DNA of 64,000 nucleotides from SZUA-254 sp964596065 (GCA_964596065.1 CAZQSM010000001.1:1-64000), one strand, 5' to 3'. Positions 1-8,113 are shown, counted from the stretch's first letter. The notes: generated by a model not told the origin, from the letters alone. Program-made: numbers and translations.

Positions 1-65
1 ACGCCTACAACAATTTCAAGTACCTCCCGGGTACCCATACGATCACCTTTGAGGTCATTTTTTAA
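1..65 (+). CDS. C-terminal fragment of a gene cut by the window edge
   Basis: An open frame runs from base 3 to a TAA at 63-65 and ends in a beta-strand-like tail containing the motif LPGTHTITFEV. This resembles the end of an extracellular Ig-like or carbohydrate-binding-like fold, but too little is present to assign a family. It is on the same strand as the lipoprotein that starts 12 bases later, so the two are probably co-transcribed. Confidence 0.5.
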   Translation, partial: AYNNFKYLPGTHTITFEVIF

Positions 66-77
66 CCGGAGAATTCC

Positions 78-1883
78 ATGTTCAACCGAAACAGCTTCAA
101 AACGGCCCTGATAGTGGCGGTGCTGTTCACCGGCGCCGGATGCAGCCTGGTGACACCCCCGCCGCCGGACACGGTCAGGCCGGTCGGAAACGACCTCTTG
201 ATCAACGAGGTGTTCACAATCCCGCCCGGGAAATACTACGCCTACTCATGGATCGAGATGTACAATCCCACCGACAGGATTATCCCCTGGTTCGACCAGT
301 CATTTCCCGCGAGCATCAACAGCGTCGGCGACGGTGGCACGTTCATCCTGACGGAAAACGACGGCGCGGACTGGGCATCCCCTCCCACGATACCGGCAGT
401 CAATCTGAACGCCCTCGAGTTTCCGTATCCCGACACCGGATACGTGGCCGGGGATAACGGGGGACTCTTTCGCGTGGTGCGTGTGTCTGGCCAGTACCAG
501 TTCTTCACACCCACAGGGGTGACAACGACCTGCAACATGAACAGCGTCACATCGGTCCCCCTGACCGTTTCGGGTTTCGCGGCCGGCGATTGTGGAACGA
601 TTTTACGGACGACGACGCGGGGACAATCGTGGGTCTCACAGAATTCCGGAACCACGAAAAACATCAGGTCGATCAGGATGGCCAGCGTTTCGAGGATATT
701 CGCCTGCGGCGATTCAGGGTTGATCCTGCGATCCCTCTCATCCGGTACGTGGAACACCCTTTCCCCGGGGGTCGAGTACGCGACGATTAATTTCAATACG
801 ATCGGGCTCTCCGGGTCCCTCGGCGACACGGCGTGGGTGGCCGGGGACAACGGGACGATCCTGCTCTCCAGGAACATCGGGAACGCCACCCCGACTTGGA
901 TCGCAGAAACGACGAATACCACCGTCACGCTCCGGGCAAGCCATTTCCTCGGTGGGACGACGCTCGCCTGGGTGGTCGGGGACAGCGGCACGATCCTGAA
1001 GAAGACCATCACGGGACGGGCCTGGGAAAAACAGAACAGCGGAACCACCGCGAACCTTCGCTCCGTGACATTCGTCGACCGCAACCGCGGCTGGGCGACC
1101 GGTGACGGCGGCGTGGTCGTCTCCACGACGAACAGCGGGAGGACCTGGAGGCGGCTCACGAGCGGCACCACTGCCACGCTGAACGGAATCTACCCCCTGC
1201 CGCTGAACATTCGCGTGCTCGATCGTTACGTGCTCCAGATGTACGCCCAGCGAAAGGAATTCTTCTTCGACCTCACCACCGGATCGATCAACTTCGACTA
1301 TATCGTGAAACGGGACACCGGTTTCCTCTACTTCGATCCTGAAATCCTCGTCCAGCAGGCGGGGGGAGAACCGCCGGACGATATTCCGCCGAACGGTTTT
1401 GTCATCATCAACAGCGATAGTGCGCGGTTCCAGGAACACACCGACATCGGTCCCGGGAAAACGAACATCCTGAACTTTTCGATAGGGTTTTACTTTGATT
1501 CGACGACGCTCCTGGGGGTCAGGCCCGTGCTGTGGGACCTTCTCGAATCAGGGGAAGTACGGCTGGTCCGTCAATTTTTCAAAACCAGGATCGCCACCAA
1601 CGAATTGCTCGACATCAGCACCCAGACTGTCGATGTTGTGCGGTGGGGCGGATTCAAGCCGACGCTGGCCCAGCTGCCCCGGGACCCGCTCTATCCCAAT
1701 CCCACGGCCGACCTGCTCTACCCGCAGAACGAACCCGCCGGATTCATCCCCGAGTGGTGGTCCCTCGCACGGTACGGCGACGACGTCGGAACTACAGTGT
1801 CACAGCAGAGCACGAACGGATCGTTCTATATGTCCAACCAACCTGTACCCGGGTATTACAGCCAGATCAAAAAGAACAAATAA
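78..1883 (+). CDS. lipoprotein with YCF48-like beta-propeller repeats inside a lamin-tail-like domain
   Basis: 601 aa. The N-terminus is a lipoprotein signal peptide whose lipobox ends at Cys22, so the mature protein should be anchored in the outer membrane or on the surface. Residues about 40-70 (LLINEVF...WIEMYNPTD) look like the first strands of a lamin-tail domain. Residues about 85-375 carry five to six repeats of the YCF48/sialidase-like blade type, with motifs such as AGDNGTIL, GDSGTIL and NSGRTW. The lamin-tail pattern seems to resume after the repeats (GFVIINSDSARF), as if the propeller were inserted in a loop. An SD (GGAG, 69-72) precedes the ATG. The function is unknown; surface binding or adhesion is a guess from the folds. 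Confidence 0.8.
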   Translation: MFNRNSFKTALIVAVLFTGAGCSLVTPPPPDTVRPVGNDLLINEVFTIPPGKYYAYSWIEMYNPTDRIIPWFDQSFPASINSVGDGGTFILTENDGADWASPPTIPAVNLNALEFPYPDTGYVAGDNGGLFRVVRVSGQYQFFTPTGVTTTCNMNSVTSVPLTVSGFAAGDCGTILRTTTRGQSWVSQNSGTTKNIRSIRMASVSRIFACGDSGLILRSLSSGTWNTLSPGVEYATINFNTIGLSGSLGDTAWVAGDNGTILLSRNIGNATPTWIAETTNTTVTLRASHFLGGTTLAWVVGDSGTILKKTITGRAWEKQNSGTTANLRSVTFVDRNRGWATGDGGVVVSTTNSGRTWRRLTSGTTATLNGIYPLPLNIRVLDRYVLQMYAQRKEFFFDLTTGSINFDYIVKRDTGFLYFDPEILVQQAGGEPPDDIPPNGFVIINSDSARFQEHTDIGPGKTNILNFSIGFYFDSTTLLGVRPVLWDLLESGEVRLVRQFFKTRIATNELLDISTQTVDVVRWGGFKPTLAQLPRDPLYPNPTADLLYPQNEPAGFIPEWWSLARYGDDVGTTVSQQSTNGSFYMSNQPVPGYYSQIKKNK

Positions 1884-1906
1884 CGATTGGATTTCAACGA
1901 CGGTGA

Positions 1907-1931
1907 AGCCGGGTCGAACGACCCGGCTTTT
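1907..1931 (+). terminator. intrinsic terminator after the propeller lipoprotein
   Basis: A 9-bp perfect stem (AGCCGGGTC / GACCCGGCT) with a GAAC loop is followed by TTTT. It separates the lipoprotein gene from the oppositely oriented tRNA-Leu. Confidence 0.8.
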
Positions 1932-1947
1932 GTCGTTTCATGGGGGG

Positions 1948-2033
1948 TGCTGAAGGTGGGAATTGAACCCACACCCGGGGTAAGCCGGACTGGATTTTGA
2001 GTCCAGCGCGTCTGCCAGTTCCGCCACTTCAGC
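1948..2033 (-). tRNA. tRNA-Leu (anticodon CAA)
   Basis: Read on the minus strand, the 86-nt sequence folds as a class II tRNA. The acceptor stem is GCTGAAG/CTTCAGC with discriminator A, the anticodon stem-loop is CTGGA-CTCAAAA-TCCAG (anticodon CAA), there is a variable arm, and the T arm carries GGTTCAATTCC. The 3' CCA is not encoded; the discriminator is followed by CCC. It therefore decodes UUG leucine codons. Confidence 0.95.
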
Positions 2034-2056
2034 AGGTGGATGGAGCGTTCGCGCGG

Positions 2057-2088
2057 ACAATATACGTAATCGTGCCGGCGTAATCAAA
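2057..2088 (-). promoter_or_regulatory. promoter of tRNA-Leu
   Basis: On the minus strand, TTTG (2088-2085) is followed after 20 nt by TATATTGT (2064-2057), about 24 nt upstream of the tRNA 5' end. The spacing equals the 17-bp spacer between -35 and -10 seen at other promoters in this window. Confidence 0.7.
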
Positions 2089-2139
2089 CGCTGATCCGCG
2101 CGATCCCGCCGCCCTGCGCGACAACGGGGTGCTTGCCCC

Positions 2140-2170
2140 TTGATTCGGCCCGATATTTTCAGTACGTTTT
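2140..2170 (+). promoter_or_regulatory. promoter of the TPR/periplasmic-binding-fold gene
   Basis: TTG (2140-2142), 20 nt, then TACGTTTT (2163-2170). The expected transcription start near 2175 lies downstream of the TTG at 2140, which argues against that codon as the translation start and for the ATG at 2230. Confidence 0.6.
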
Positions 2171-2229
2171 TCCACCGCGGGGCGATCATCGTCTCCGGAG
2201 ACGGTTCACAACACAGCCGACACGCTTCA

Positions 2230-4203
2230 ATGCAAAGAGTCACCGGGAAGAGGGGGCTTCTCCTCGTCGTCGCATACCACTGCCTGGCCGTTTCCGGATC
2301 CGGCGGCCAGGATCCCGCCGAACGCCTCTTCCAGGCCGGACTTTCAGATTTCAGGGCCGGTCGTTACGCCTCCGCGGCGGCCGGGTTCGGCACGCTCGCA
2401 GACGCATCCCCGCGACACCGACGCGCCACGGCGGCGCTGGTGATGGCCGCGAAGTCGGAGTACCGCGCCGGACGGTACGACCGCGCTAAGGGCAGGGCGG
2501 AGGCACTGGTCGAACGCCATCCGCGTTCAGCATACGGCGACGACGCGCGGTACCTGATCGCGCTGAGCGATTACAGGCTCGGCCGGTACGACATCGCCGC
2601 CTCGGACCTGCTCGACATGATGAAATCCCATCCCGTGTCTCCCCTGGTTCCGCGGGCTGATGAACTCTTCCGACACATCGTATCGACCCGCCTCCCGCCC
2701 TCCGAATTGAAGAGGCTCGCTGACACGGATCTGCCCGCAGGTCTGGATCTGGCCGTGGGGATGGCGCGGGCGCGGGCCTACATTCGACAGGGGAACGACA
2801 CGCTGGCCCTCGCCCTCCTCGACGGACTCCGGGGGCTGCCCGGGACTCCCGTCTCGCTCGCCGAGGTCAACGAGATGCGCGAGGAAGTCGTCGCCGGCGG
2901 AAGCCTGCAGATCGCTGCCCTGCTTCCCATCCTCACCGGCAACGCCGATTCGGATGTCGGGAGGATCGGCCAGGAGGTGCTCGACGGCATCGAGATCGCC
3001 GCCGCGATCTTCAACGCCGAAACCCCCCGCCAGAGGCCTGTGGAGGTCCTCCCGAAGGATACCGGCCGCGACACGGCCCTCGCGGCGGCCCAGGTTCGGG
3101 AGTTGTCCCTGTTGTCCCGGGTGCGGGCGATCATCGGGCCGTTGTTCAGCGACGTCTTCGCCGCCGCCTCGGTCGCGGCCAACGAGAGTCACCTGCCGAT
3201 CATCTCGCCCACGGCGACCGCGGACCGCATCGCCGCGGTCGGCCCGTTCGTCTTCCAGGCGAATCCCGATTATTCGACCCGGGGGCGTGCCGCCGCCCGG
3301 TTCGCTGTCCGTGACCTCCGGATGTCGTCATTCGCCGTGCTGGCGTCGGATGATCCCGTGGGCCGTGCCCATGCCCGGGGATTCGTCGAAGAAGCTGGCC
3401 TCCTCGGGGGCACGGTCCACAGTACCGTCTATTTCCCTCCGGAGGCCAGCGATCTCCGGGAGGAATTCCTCTCCCTGCGGCGCGCCGTGATGGCGGACCG
3501 GACGACGGTCCTTCGCGCGGAACTCCTGAAACCAGAACTCGCCCCCGCACTCGCCGCATTCGGGGTCGATAGTCTCCCTCCCGGCATCGATTCGGTTTCG
3601 CCCGACCTGATCAGCGTTACCGCGCTCTTCGGCTCGCGGGGGTTCGTCGTCGCCGAATCACTCGGACTGCCGATCGCGTCGTTCGACACGACTGCGGACG
3701 AAACCGACATTCCGCTCGTTTCCCTCGACGGCATCTTCCTCGCCCTCGGCGACCCGGGACAGATCGACTACGTTGCACCGCAATTCGATTATTTCAACAT
3801 CCGGGCCCAGATCATCGGCAACAACGAGTGGTACGACCCCGCGAGGCTGAGGGACAACCGGGAATCGGTCGAGGGAGCGCTCTTCGTGTCGGATTCCCAC
3901 ATCGATCAGGCCGATTCGGCGACCGCCGCGTTCTCCCGGCTCTTCTCCGAGCGGACGAGCCGGAGGCCGACGAAATTCACGCTGTATGGCTATGACACGA
4001 TGAACCTGATACTCGCGCAGCTCCGGGCCGGGGCTCGCACGCGCAACGACATCGCGCGGGGGCTCTCGGGGGTGGAAGGATACAGGGGGATTCACTCCGA
4101 GATCACGCTCCGGGGCGGGAGGGTGAACCGGTTCCTCCACATCATGAAATACGCGGGGGGGTCCATCAGAAGGCTCGGTTCGGTGACCGTCGAAGGACCC
4201 TGA
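2230..4203 (+). CDS. TPR repeats plus type 1 periplasmic-binding fold (LpoA/Leu-binding-like)
   Basis: 657 aa from the ATG at 2230. An upstream TTG at 2140 is in frame but lies in the promoter. A short signal-like segment (KRGLLLVVAYHCLAVSG) is followed by TPR-like helical repeats over about residues 25-200 (FQAGLSDFRAGRYASA, ALVERHPRSAYGDDARYL). A Leu/Ile/Val-binding-like domain fills about residues 220-640; it begins with IAALLPILTG and contains the substrate-loop pattern VRAIIGPLFSDV. This architecture resembles periplasmic LpoA-type proteins that activate a penicillin-binding protein, and also branched-chain amino acid binding proteins. No permease genes are adjacent, so a cell-envelope role is favoured. 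Exact function unknown. Confidence 0.75.
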   Translation: MQRVTGKRGLLLVVAYHCLAVSGSGGQDPAERLFQAGLSDFRAGRYASAAAGFGTLADASPRHRRATAALVMAAKSEYRAGRYDRAKGRAEALVERHPRSAYGDDARYLIALSDYRLGRYDIAASDLLDMMKSHPVSPLVPRADELFRHIVSTRLPPSELKRLADTDLPAGLDLAVGMARARAYIRQGNDTLALALLDGLRGLPGTPVSLAEVNEMREEVVAGGSLQIAALLPILTGNADSDVGRIGQEVLDGIEIAAAIFNAETPRQRPVEVLPKDTGRDTALAAAQVRELSLLSRVRAIIGPLFSDVFAAASVAANESHLPIISPTATADRIAAVGPFVFQANPDYSTRGRAAARFAVRDLRMSSFAVLASDDPVGRAHARGFVEEAGLLGGTVHSTVYFPPEASDLREEFLSLRRAVMADRTTVLRAELLKPELAPALAAFGVDSLPPGIDSVSPDLISVTALFGSRGFVVAESLGLPIASFDTTADETDIPLVSLDGIFLALGDPGQIDYVAPQFDYFNIRAQIIGNNEWYDPARLRDNRESVEGALFVSDSHIDQADSATAAFSRLFSERTSRRPTKFTLYGYDTMNLILAQLRAGARTRNDIARGLSGVEGYRGIHSEITLRGGRVNRFLHIMKYAGGSIRRLGSVTVEGP

Positions 4204-4916
4204 CGACGGAGGGGAACAGGGACCTCCGGCCGCCCGCGGCCCTGAGGATTTCGGACTGGCACCCGGACGACCGTCCCAGGGAGAAGGTGCTCGACCGGGG
4301 AGTGGCCGAACTCTCCGACACCGAGTTGCTCGCCATCGTGCTCAGGCACGGCGTGAAGGGGAGCAACGCCGTAGACCTTTCCAGGACGCTCATCGACGAG
4401 TTCGGGGGCCTCGCGCGGCTCGCCTCGAGGAACGTCAGGGAGATCGGCCGCATCCGGGGGATGGGGCTGGCGAAATCGGTCGCCGTGCTGGCGGCCTTCG
4501 AACTGGGACGCCGGGCCGCCGCCGCGAGCGGTGGCGGAAAAACTTCCATCTCCTCCCCGCGTGACGTCGTCCGTGTCTACGGGCCCGCCCTCCGTCACTT
4601 GAAACAGGAACTCTTCAAGGTGATCCTCCTCGACAGCGCCAACCATTTCCTGCGCGACGTGACCATCTCCACGGGCATCCTCAACTCGTCGCTCGTCCAC
4701 CCGAGGGAGGTCTTCCAGCCGGCGATCCTCGAGCCCGCGGCCGGGATCATCCTCCTCCACAACCACCCGAGCGGAAACCCCGACCCGAGCGGCGAAGACA
4801 TCAGGATCACCCGACAGCTCTCGGAGGCCGGCAGGATCCTTGGAATTCCCGTCCACGACCATATCATCATCGCCGACCATGAGTCGACGAGTTTTGCCGA
4901 GCGGGGGTTATTGTAG
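4200..4916 (+). CDS. radC: RadC family JAB/MPN+ protein
   Basis: The JAMM zinc-metalloprotease-like signature is present near the C-terminus (LLHNHPSGNPDPSGEDI), and helix-hairpin-helix-like residues precede it (IGRIRGMGLAKSVAV). The conserved RadC N-terminal motif (SDWHPDDRPREKVL) begins upstream of the first standard start in this frame, GTG 4287. No ATG, GTG or TTG lies between the conserved motif and the previous in-frame stop. Candidate starts are CTG 4200, which overlaps the preceding stop as CTGA, and CTG 4242. I chose 4200 because ATGA/GTGA overlaps are common in this genome. The gene is coupled to the preceding one. The family was once linked to DNA repair, but its biochemical role is unsettled. 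Confidence 0.85.
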   Translation: MTTEGNRDLRPPAALRISDWHPDDRPREKVLDRGVAELSDTELLAIVLRHGVKGSNAVDLSRTLIDEFGGLARLASRNVREIGRIRGMGLAKSVAVLAAFELGRRAAAASGGGKTSISSPRDVVRVYGPALRHLKQELFKVILLDSANHFLRDVTISTGILNSSLVHPREVFQPAILEPAAGIILLHNHPSGNPDPSGEDIRITRQLSEAGRILGIPVHDHIIIADHESTSFAERGLL

Positions 4917-4927
4917 GCCAATCGCCA

Positions 4928-4949
4928 CCCAATATGGGCTCATATTGGG
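4928..4949 (+). repeat. perfect inverted repeat downstream of radC
   Basis: 9-bp arms CCCAATATG (4928-4936) and CATATTGGG (4941-4949) flank GGCT. There is no T-tract after it. It lies 19 bases upstream of the -35 of the next promoter, so it could be an operator for that promoter or a weak 3'-end hairpin for radC. Confidence 0.6.
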
Positions 4950-4967
4950 CTATTTCGGGCACTTCCC

Positions 4968-4998
4968 TTGACAACGGAACGATTTTTTCGTATCTTTG
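4968..4998 (+). promoter_or_regulatory. strong promoter of the lipoprotein/LysM pair
   Basis: TTGACA begins at 4968, and TATCTTTG lies at 4991-4998, 20 nt after the TTG. It fits both sigma70 (17-bp spacer) and the Bacteroidota TAnnTTTG -7 consensus. The predicted leader to the ATG at 5067 is about 65 nt. Confidence 0.8.
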
Positions 4999-5066
4999 CA
5001 ACGCATTAACGAAAAGAGATTCGAAAGTTCAGCTCAACGGAAAACTCAAATAAACAGGAGAGGTCT

Positions 5067-5330
5067 ATGCATAGATTGATCAAAACACTGACGGGGGGAC
5101 TCATCCTGTCTGTTGCTTTGGTTTTGATGAGTTGTTCGAGCGCGCCATCCTCGGAAGAACTCAAGGCGCTCAACGACCTGAAGGCCGAGGTGGCCTCGAT
5201 GGAAAAATCAACGGCTGACAGGCAGAAGGAGCTCGCGAACCTCGAACGCCAGCTTGCCGAACAGAACGGAAAACTCCAGCAATGCCAGTCTGACCAGGAA
5301 GCGGTCAAGAAAGCGCTGGGTGCCCAATGA
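5067..5330 (+). CDS. small coiled-coil lipoprotein
   Basis: 87 aa. It has a lipoprotein signal peptide with the lipobox LMSC (Cys23), then an almost entirely helical heptad region (LKALNDLKAEVASMEK... KELANLERQLAEQ) predicted to form a coiled coil. A good SD (AGGAGAGG) lies just upstream. The size and layout resemble Lpp-like envelope spacers, without clear homology. Its stop overlaps the start of the LysM-like protein gene by 4 bases, so the two proteins are probably made together and may interact at the cell wall. Confidence 0.85.
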   Translation: MHRLIKTLTGGLILSVALVLMSCSSAPSSEELKALNDLKAEVASMEKSTADRQKELANLERQLAEQNGKLQQCQSDQEAVKKALGAQ

Positions 5331-6079
5331 AGACGACGATGAAAACACTGATGCTCGTCCTGCTCGGGCTCGCGATCGCCATTCCCCAGGTGGCGTATTC
5401 CCAGGAAATGACCAAGGACCAGTGGCAGTCCGAGATGACACGCCTCACGGCGCGCAAGGCTGAACTGACCACGCAGATGACCAAACTCGACGCCGACATC
5501 GCCGCGGTGAAGGGCCAGAATGACAAGGCGACGGCCGATGTCCGGGCCTGCGAGGATGCCCTCTACGCGATGCTCGGGGTGACCCGCGCGGAAGTCGAGG
5601 CGTTCGACAAGGAACTCGGCACGATGGAATCCCGCGTCGCGGAGCTCCAGCGGATGTCGGATGCGGAACTGCTTACCCACCGAGACGAGATCCTGGCGAT
5701 GGACGCCCGTCTGGCGGAAATGTCGAAGAGTAAAATCGCGCTCATTCCGCGATACGGAAACCGGATTTCGGGTCTGCAGGCGAAAGTCGCGTCCCTGATG
5801 AAGAGCCTCCAGCGCGAGAAATCGTACACCGTCGGCACCTGGTCGCGCGACAGGGATTGCCTCTGGAACATCGCCAAGAAGCCTGACATGTACAACAACG
5901 CGTGGCTCTGGCCGAAAATCTGGCAGGGCAACCGCGACAAGATCAGGAACCCGGACATCATCCAGCCCAACTGGGTCCTCAGGATCCCCGAGGGGACTGA
6001 GCTGACGAAGGATGAGAAATCTGCGGCCAACACGTATTACAGGTCGAAGACCGCCGCGGATCCGGACCCGATCCCGTAA
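5327..6079 (+). CDS. secreted coiled-coil protein with C-terminal LysM-like domain
   Basis: 250 aa with a cleavable signal peptide (about residues 1-25, ending near YSQE). A long coiled coil covers about 30-160, and a LysM-like module covers about 165-230 (YTVGTWSRDRDCLWNIA, then WPKIWQGNRDKIRNPD and NWVLRIPEG). LysM domains bind peptidoglycan. The start ATG overlaps the stop of the preceding lipoprotein (ATGA). Together they suggest a peptidoglycan-to-outer-membrane link. The specific role is unknown. Confidence 0.8.
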   Translation: MKTTMKTLMLVLLGLAIAIPQVAYSQEMTKDQWQSEMTRLTARKAELTTQMTKLDADIAAVKGQNDKATADVRACEDALYAMLGVTRAEVEAFDKELGTMESRVAELQRMSDAELLTHRDEILAMDARLAEMSKSKIALIPRYGNRISGLQAKVASLMKSLQREKSYTVGTWSRDRDCLWNIAKKPDMYNNAWLWPKIWQGNRDKIRNPDIIQPNWVLRIPEGTELTKDEKSAANTYYRSKTAADPDPIP

Positions 6080-6137
6080 CCGATGAGGCCCGGAAGGGAA
6101 ACCTTCACCCTGGCACGCACCGTCGGAATGAAACAGA

Positions 6138-6184
6138 GCAGGGCCCTCCACGCCGGACGACGGCGGGGAGGGCTTTGCCTTTTG
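6138..6184 (+). terminator. hairpin between the LysM gene and phoH
   Basis: The arms GCA-GG-GCCCTCC (6138-6149) and GGAGGGC-TT-TGC (6167-6178) pair with a small internal loop and are followed by CTTTTG. It is probably the terminator of the preceding unit. The only SD-like sequence for the TTG start of phoH lies in its 3' arm. Confidence 0.5.
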
Positions 6185-7230
6185 TACCCCCACCATTCAA
6201 CCCGCATCCCTTGATATCGAAAAAGATCAACGCCGACGGCGTCGATATCCTCCACCTGATCGGCCTCAACGACGCCAACCTCCAGTTCATTGAAAGCCAG
6301 TTCGACGCGTCGGTCTCGGTCCGGGGTTCGCAGATATCGCTCCGCGGGACGCAGCGCGAAGTCGACATCCTCGAAAAAGTCTTCAAGGAGCTGATCTATA
6401 TGCTCTCGCGGAACGGGAGCCTGACGATCAACGACATCGGAACGGTCGTCGACCTGGCGAAGGTCAACGGGGAACCGGCCCTCCCCCGCGGGGTCCTGCC
6501 GGACGACAACGCGCAGGGAACGGAGCCGGCCGTCCTGTTCACGCGTAACGGGATCGTCCGGGCGAAAACCCCCGGGCAGGCGGTATTCATCGAGACCGTG
6601 CGTAAAAACGACATCGTCTTCGCCATCGGTCCGGCCGGGACGGGAAAGACCTACCTGGCCGTCGCGATGGCCGTCGCCGCGTTGAAAAACCGGGAAGTCG
6701 TGAAGATCATCCTGACGCGGCCCGCGGTCGAGGCGGGCGAGAGCCTCGGATTCCTCCCGGGCGACCTGAAGGACAAGATCAACCCGTACCTGACGCCGCT
6801 CTACGACGCCCTCGACGACATGATCCCGCCCGACAAGCTCAGGACCTACCTCGAACGGAAGGTGATCGAGGTGGTGCCTCTGGCGTACATGCGGGGGCGG
6901 ACGCTGAACAACGCCTGCATCATCCTCGACGAGGCCCAAAACGCCGCCGCGATGCAGATGAAGATGTTCCTCACCAGGCTCGGCGCAAACTCAAAATCGA
7001 TCATCACGGGGGATGTCACGCAGATCGACCTGCCGTCGAAGACCATCTCAGGACTCGTGCAGATCCAGGATATTCTCCGGGGGATCGAGGGGGTGGGCTT
7101 CTGCTACTTCGACCGGAACGATGTGGTGCGGCACCGGCTGGTGAAGGAGATCATCGACGCGTACGACCGGTACCGGGAGAGCGGGGCGACTGGGGAACCG
7201 GGAACCGCCCCGGCCCACCGGAGGGGGTAG
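6175..7230 (+). CDS. phoH: PhoH-family ATPase
   Basis: 351 aa. An N-terminal KH-like segment (about 20-75) precedes a PhoH P-loop ATPase domain with Walker A GPAGTGKT near residue 152 and Walker B ILDEAQN near 250, plus the typical MKMFLTRLG and SGLVQIQDIL motifs. The family couples ATP hydrolysis to RNA metabolism; in many bacteria it sits beside ybeY, which is not adjacent here. No ATG is available. TTG 6175 has an SD-like GGGGAGG inside the preceding hairpin, and TTG 6211 is an alternative without an SD. The gene ends 4 bases from convergent mazG. Confidence 0.92.
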   Translation: MPFVPPPFNPHPLISKKINADGVDILHLIGLNDANLQFIESQFDASVSVRGSQISLRGTQREVDILEKVFKELIYMLSRNGSLTINDIGTVVDLAKVNGEPALPRGVLPDDNAQGTEPAVLFTRNGIVRAKTPGQAVFIETVRKNDIVFAIGPAGTGKTYLAVAMAVAALKNREVVKIILTRPAVEAGESLGFLPGDLKDKINPYLTPLYDALDDMIPPDKLRTYLERKVIEVVPLAYMRGRTLNNACIILDEAQNAAAMQMKMFLTRLGANSKSIITGDVTQIDLPSKTISGLVQIQDILRGIEGVGFCYFDRNDVVRHRLVKEIIDAYDRYRESGATGEPGTAPAHRRG

Positions 7231-7234
7231 GGGG

Positions 7235-7993
7235 TCAGGGGAGCCTTTTCGCCTCGTTCCAGAGCAGGTCAAGTTCGGCGGGGGTGGCCTCGCCCGGTCC
7301 GCGGCCTTCGTTTTTCAGCGACGCTTCGATGTGCGAAAACCGTTTCCTGAATTTCCTCGTCGCCAGCCGGAGCGACTCCTCCGGGTCGACCCCGAGGAAC
7401 CTGGCGTAATTCACCATCGCGAAGAGCAGGTCCCCGAATTCCTCCCGGATCCCCTCACGGTTGTTCGCCTCGACCTCGGATTGTAACTCCGCCATCTCCT
7501 CGGAGACCTTCTTCCTGACGTCTTCCCCCCGTTCCCAGTCGAATCCGACGGACGACGCCTTCTCCTGGATCCGCTTTGCGTGCAGCAGGGCGGGAAGGTG
7601 ACCGGGGATCCCGTCGAGCGCTGACGCCCGTCCCTCGCGCATCTTGAGCTTCTCCCAGTTCTCCTTCACCTGGCCTGGCCCCGAAACGACCGTGTCTCCG
7701 AAGATGTGCGGATGCCGCGCGATCAGCTTCGCGCTCAACCGTCCGGCGACGTCGCCGAGGAGGAACGTGCCCCGTTCTTCCGCGATATTGGAGTGGAAGA
7801 GGACCTGGAGCAGCAGGTCCCCGAGCTCGTCACGCAGGTGTTCCGGATCGCCTCCGTCGATCGCGTCGACGACCTCGTAGGCCTCCTCGATCAGGTGGGA
7901 CGCGAGCGTCCGGTGCGTTTGCTCCCGGTCCCAGGGGCATTCCTTCCTGAGGCGCTTCGTCAGCGCGACGAGGTCGTCAAGTTTCTCCGTCAT
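7235..7993 (-). CDS. mazG: nucleoside triphosphate pyrophosphohydrolase MazG
   Basis: 252 aa, the usual length for the two-domain enzyme. The N-terminal MazG domain shows CPWDREQTHRTL and the metal-binding helix pair EEAYEVVDAI and DELGDLLLQVLFH. The C-terminal repeat has EEFGDLLFAMVNYARF. It hydrolyses (d)NTPs to NMP and pyrophosphate, removing damaged or excess nucleotides. It is a single gene on the minus strand, with an SD (GGAGG) directly before the ATG. Confidence 0.96.
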   Translation of the reverse strand: MTEKLDDLVALTKRLRKECPWDREQTHRTLASHLIEEAYEVVDAIDGGDPEHLRDELGDLLLQVLFHSNIAEERGTFLLGDVAGRLSAKLIARHPHIFGDTVVSGPGQVKENWEKLKMREGRASALDGIPGHLPALLHAKRIQEKASSVGFDWERGEDVRKKVSEEMAELQSEVEANNREGIREEFGDLLFAMVNYARFLGVDPEESLRLATRKFRKRFSHIEASLKNEGRGPGEATPAELDLLWNEAKRLP

Positions 7994-8015
7994 TCCATCC
8001 TCCGGTCAATGTTGA

Positions 8016-8047
8016 CTCAATATAACGGATCGACGGCTCCCCTCCAA
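8016..8047 (-). promoter_or_regulatory. promoter of mazG
   Basis: On the minus strand, TTG (8047-8045) and TATATTGA (8023-8016) are 21 nt apart, about 22 nt upstream of the mazG ATG. Confidence 0.55.
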
Positions 8048-8082
8048 TCGACCGGGACCCGGATTGCGCGGGCGTTTCCCGG

Positions 8083-8113
8083 TTTGAAATCGGACCGGTT
8101 TTTTATATATTTT
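8083..8113 (+). promoter_or_regulatory. promoter of the aminotransferase-serA unit
   Basis: TTTG (8083-8086), 19 nt, TATATTTT (8106-8113). It is divergent from the mazG promoter; the leader to the ATG at 8152 would be about 35 nt. Confidence 0.55.

Noticed and set aside
2140..2229. TTG start at 2140 adding 30 residues to the TPR/periplasmic-binding protein
   Set aside because: This TTG is the -35 element of a well-spaced promoter and would lie upstream of the transcription start.
4928..4949. The radC-downstream palindrome as an intrinsic terminator
   Set aside because: No T-tract follows and the arms are AT-rich; it is listed only as an inverted repeat with an open role.
5006..6196. A 396-codon antisense frame over the lipoprotein/LysM pair
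   Set aside because: Shadow of two real genes that have signal peptides, an SD and a promoter on the plus strand.
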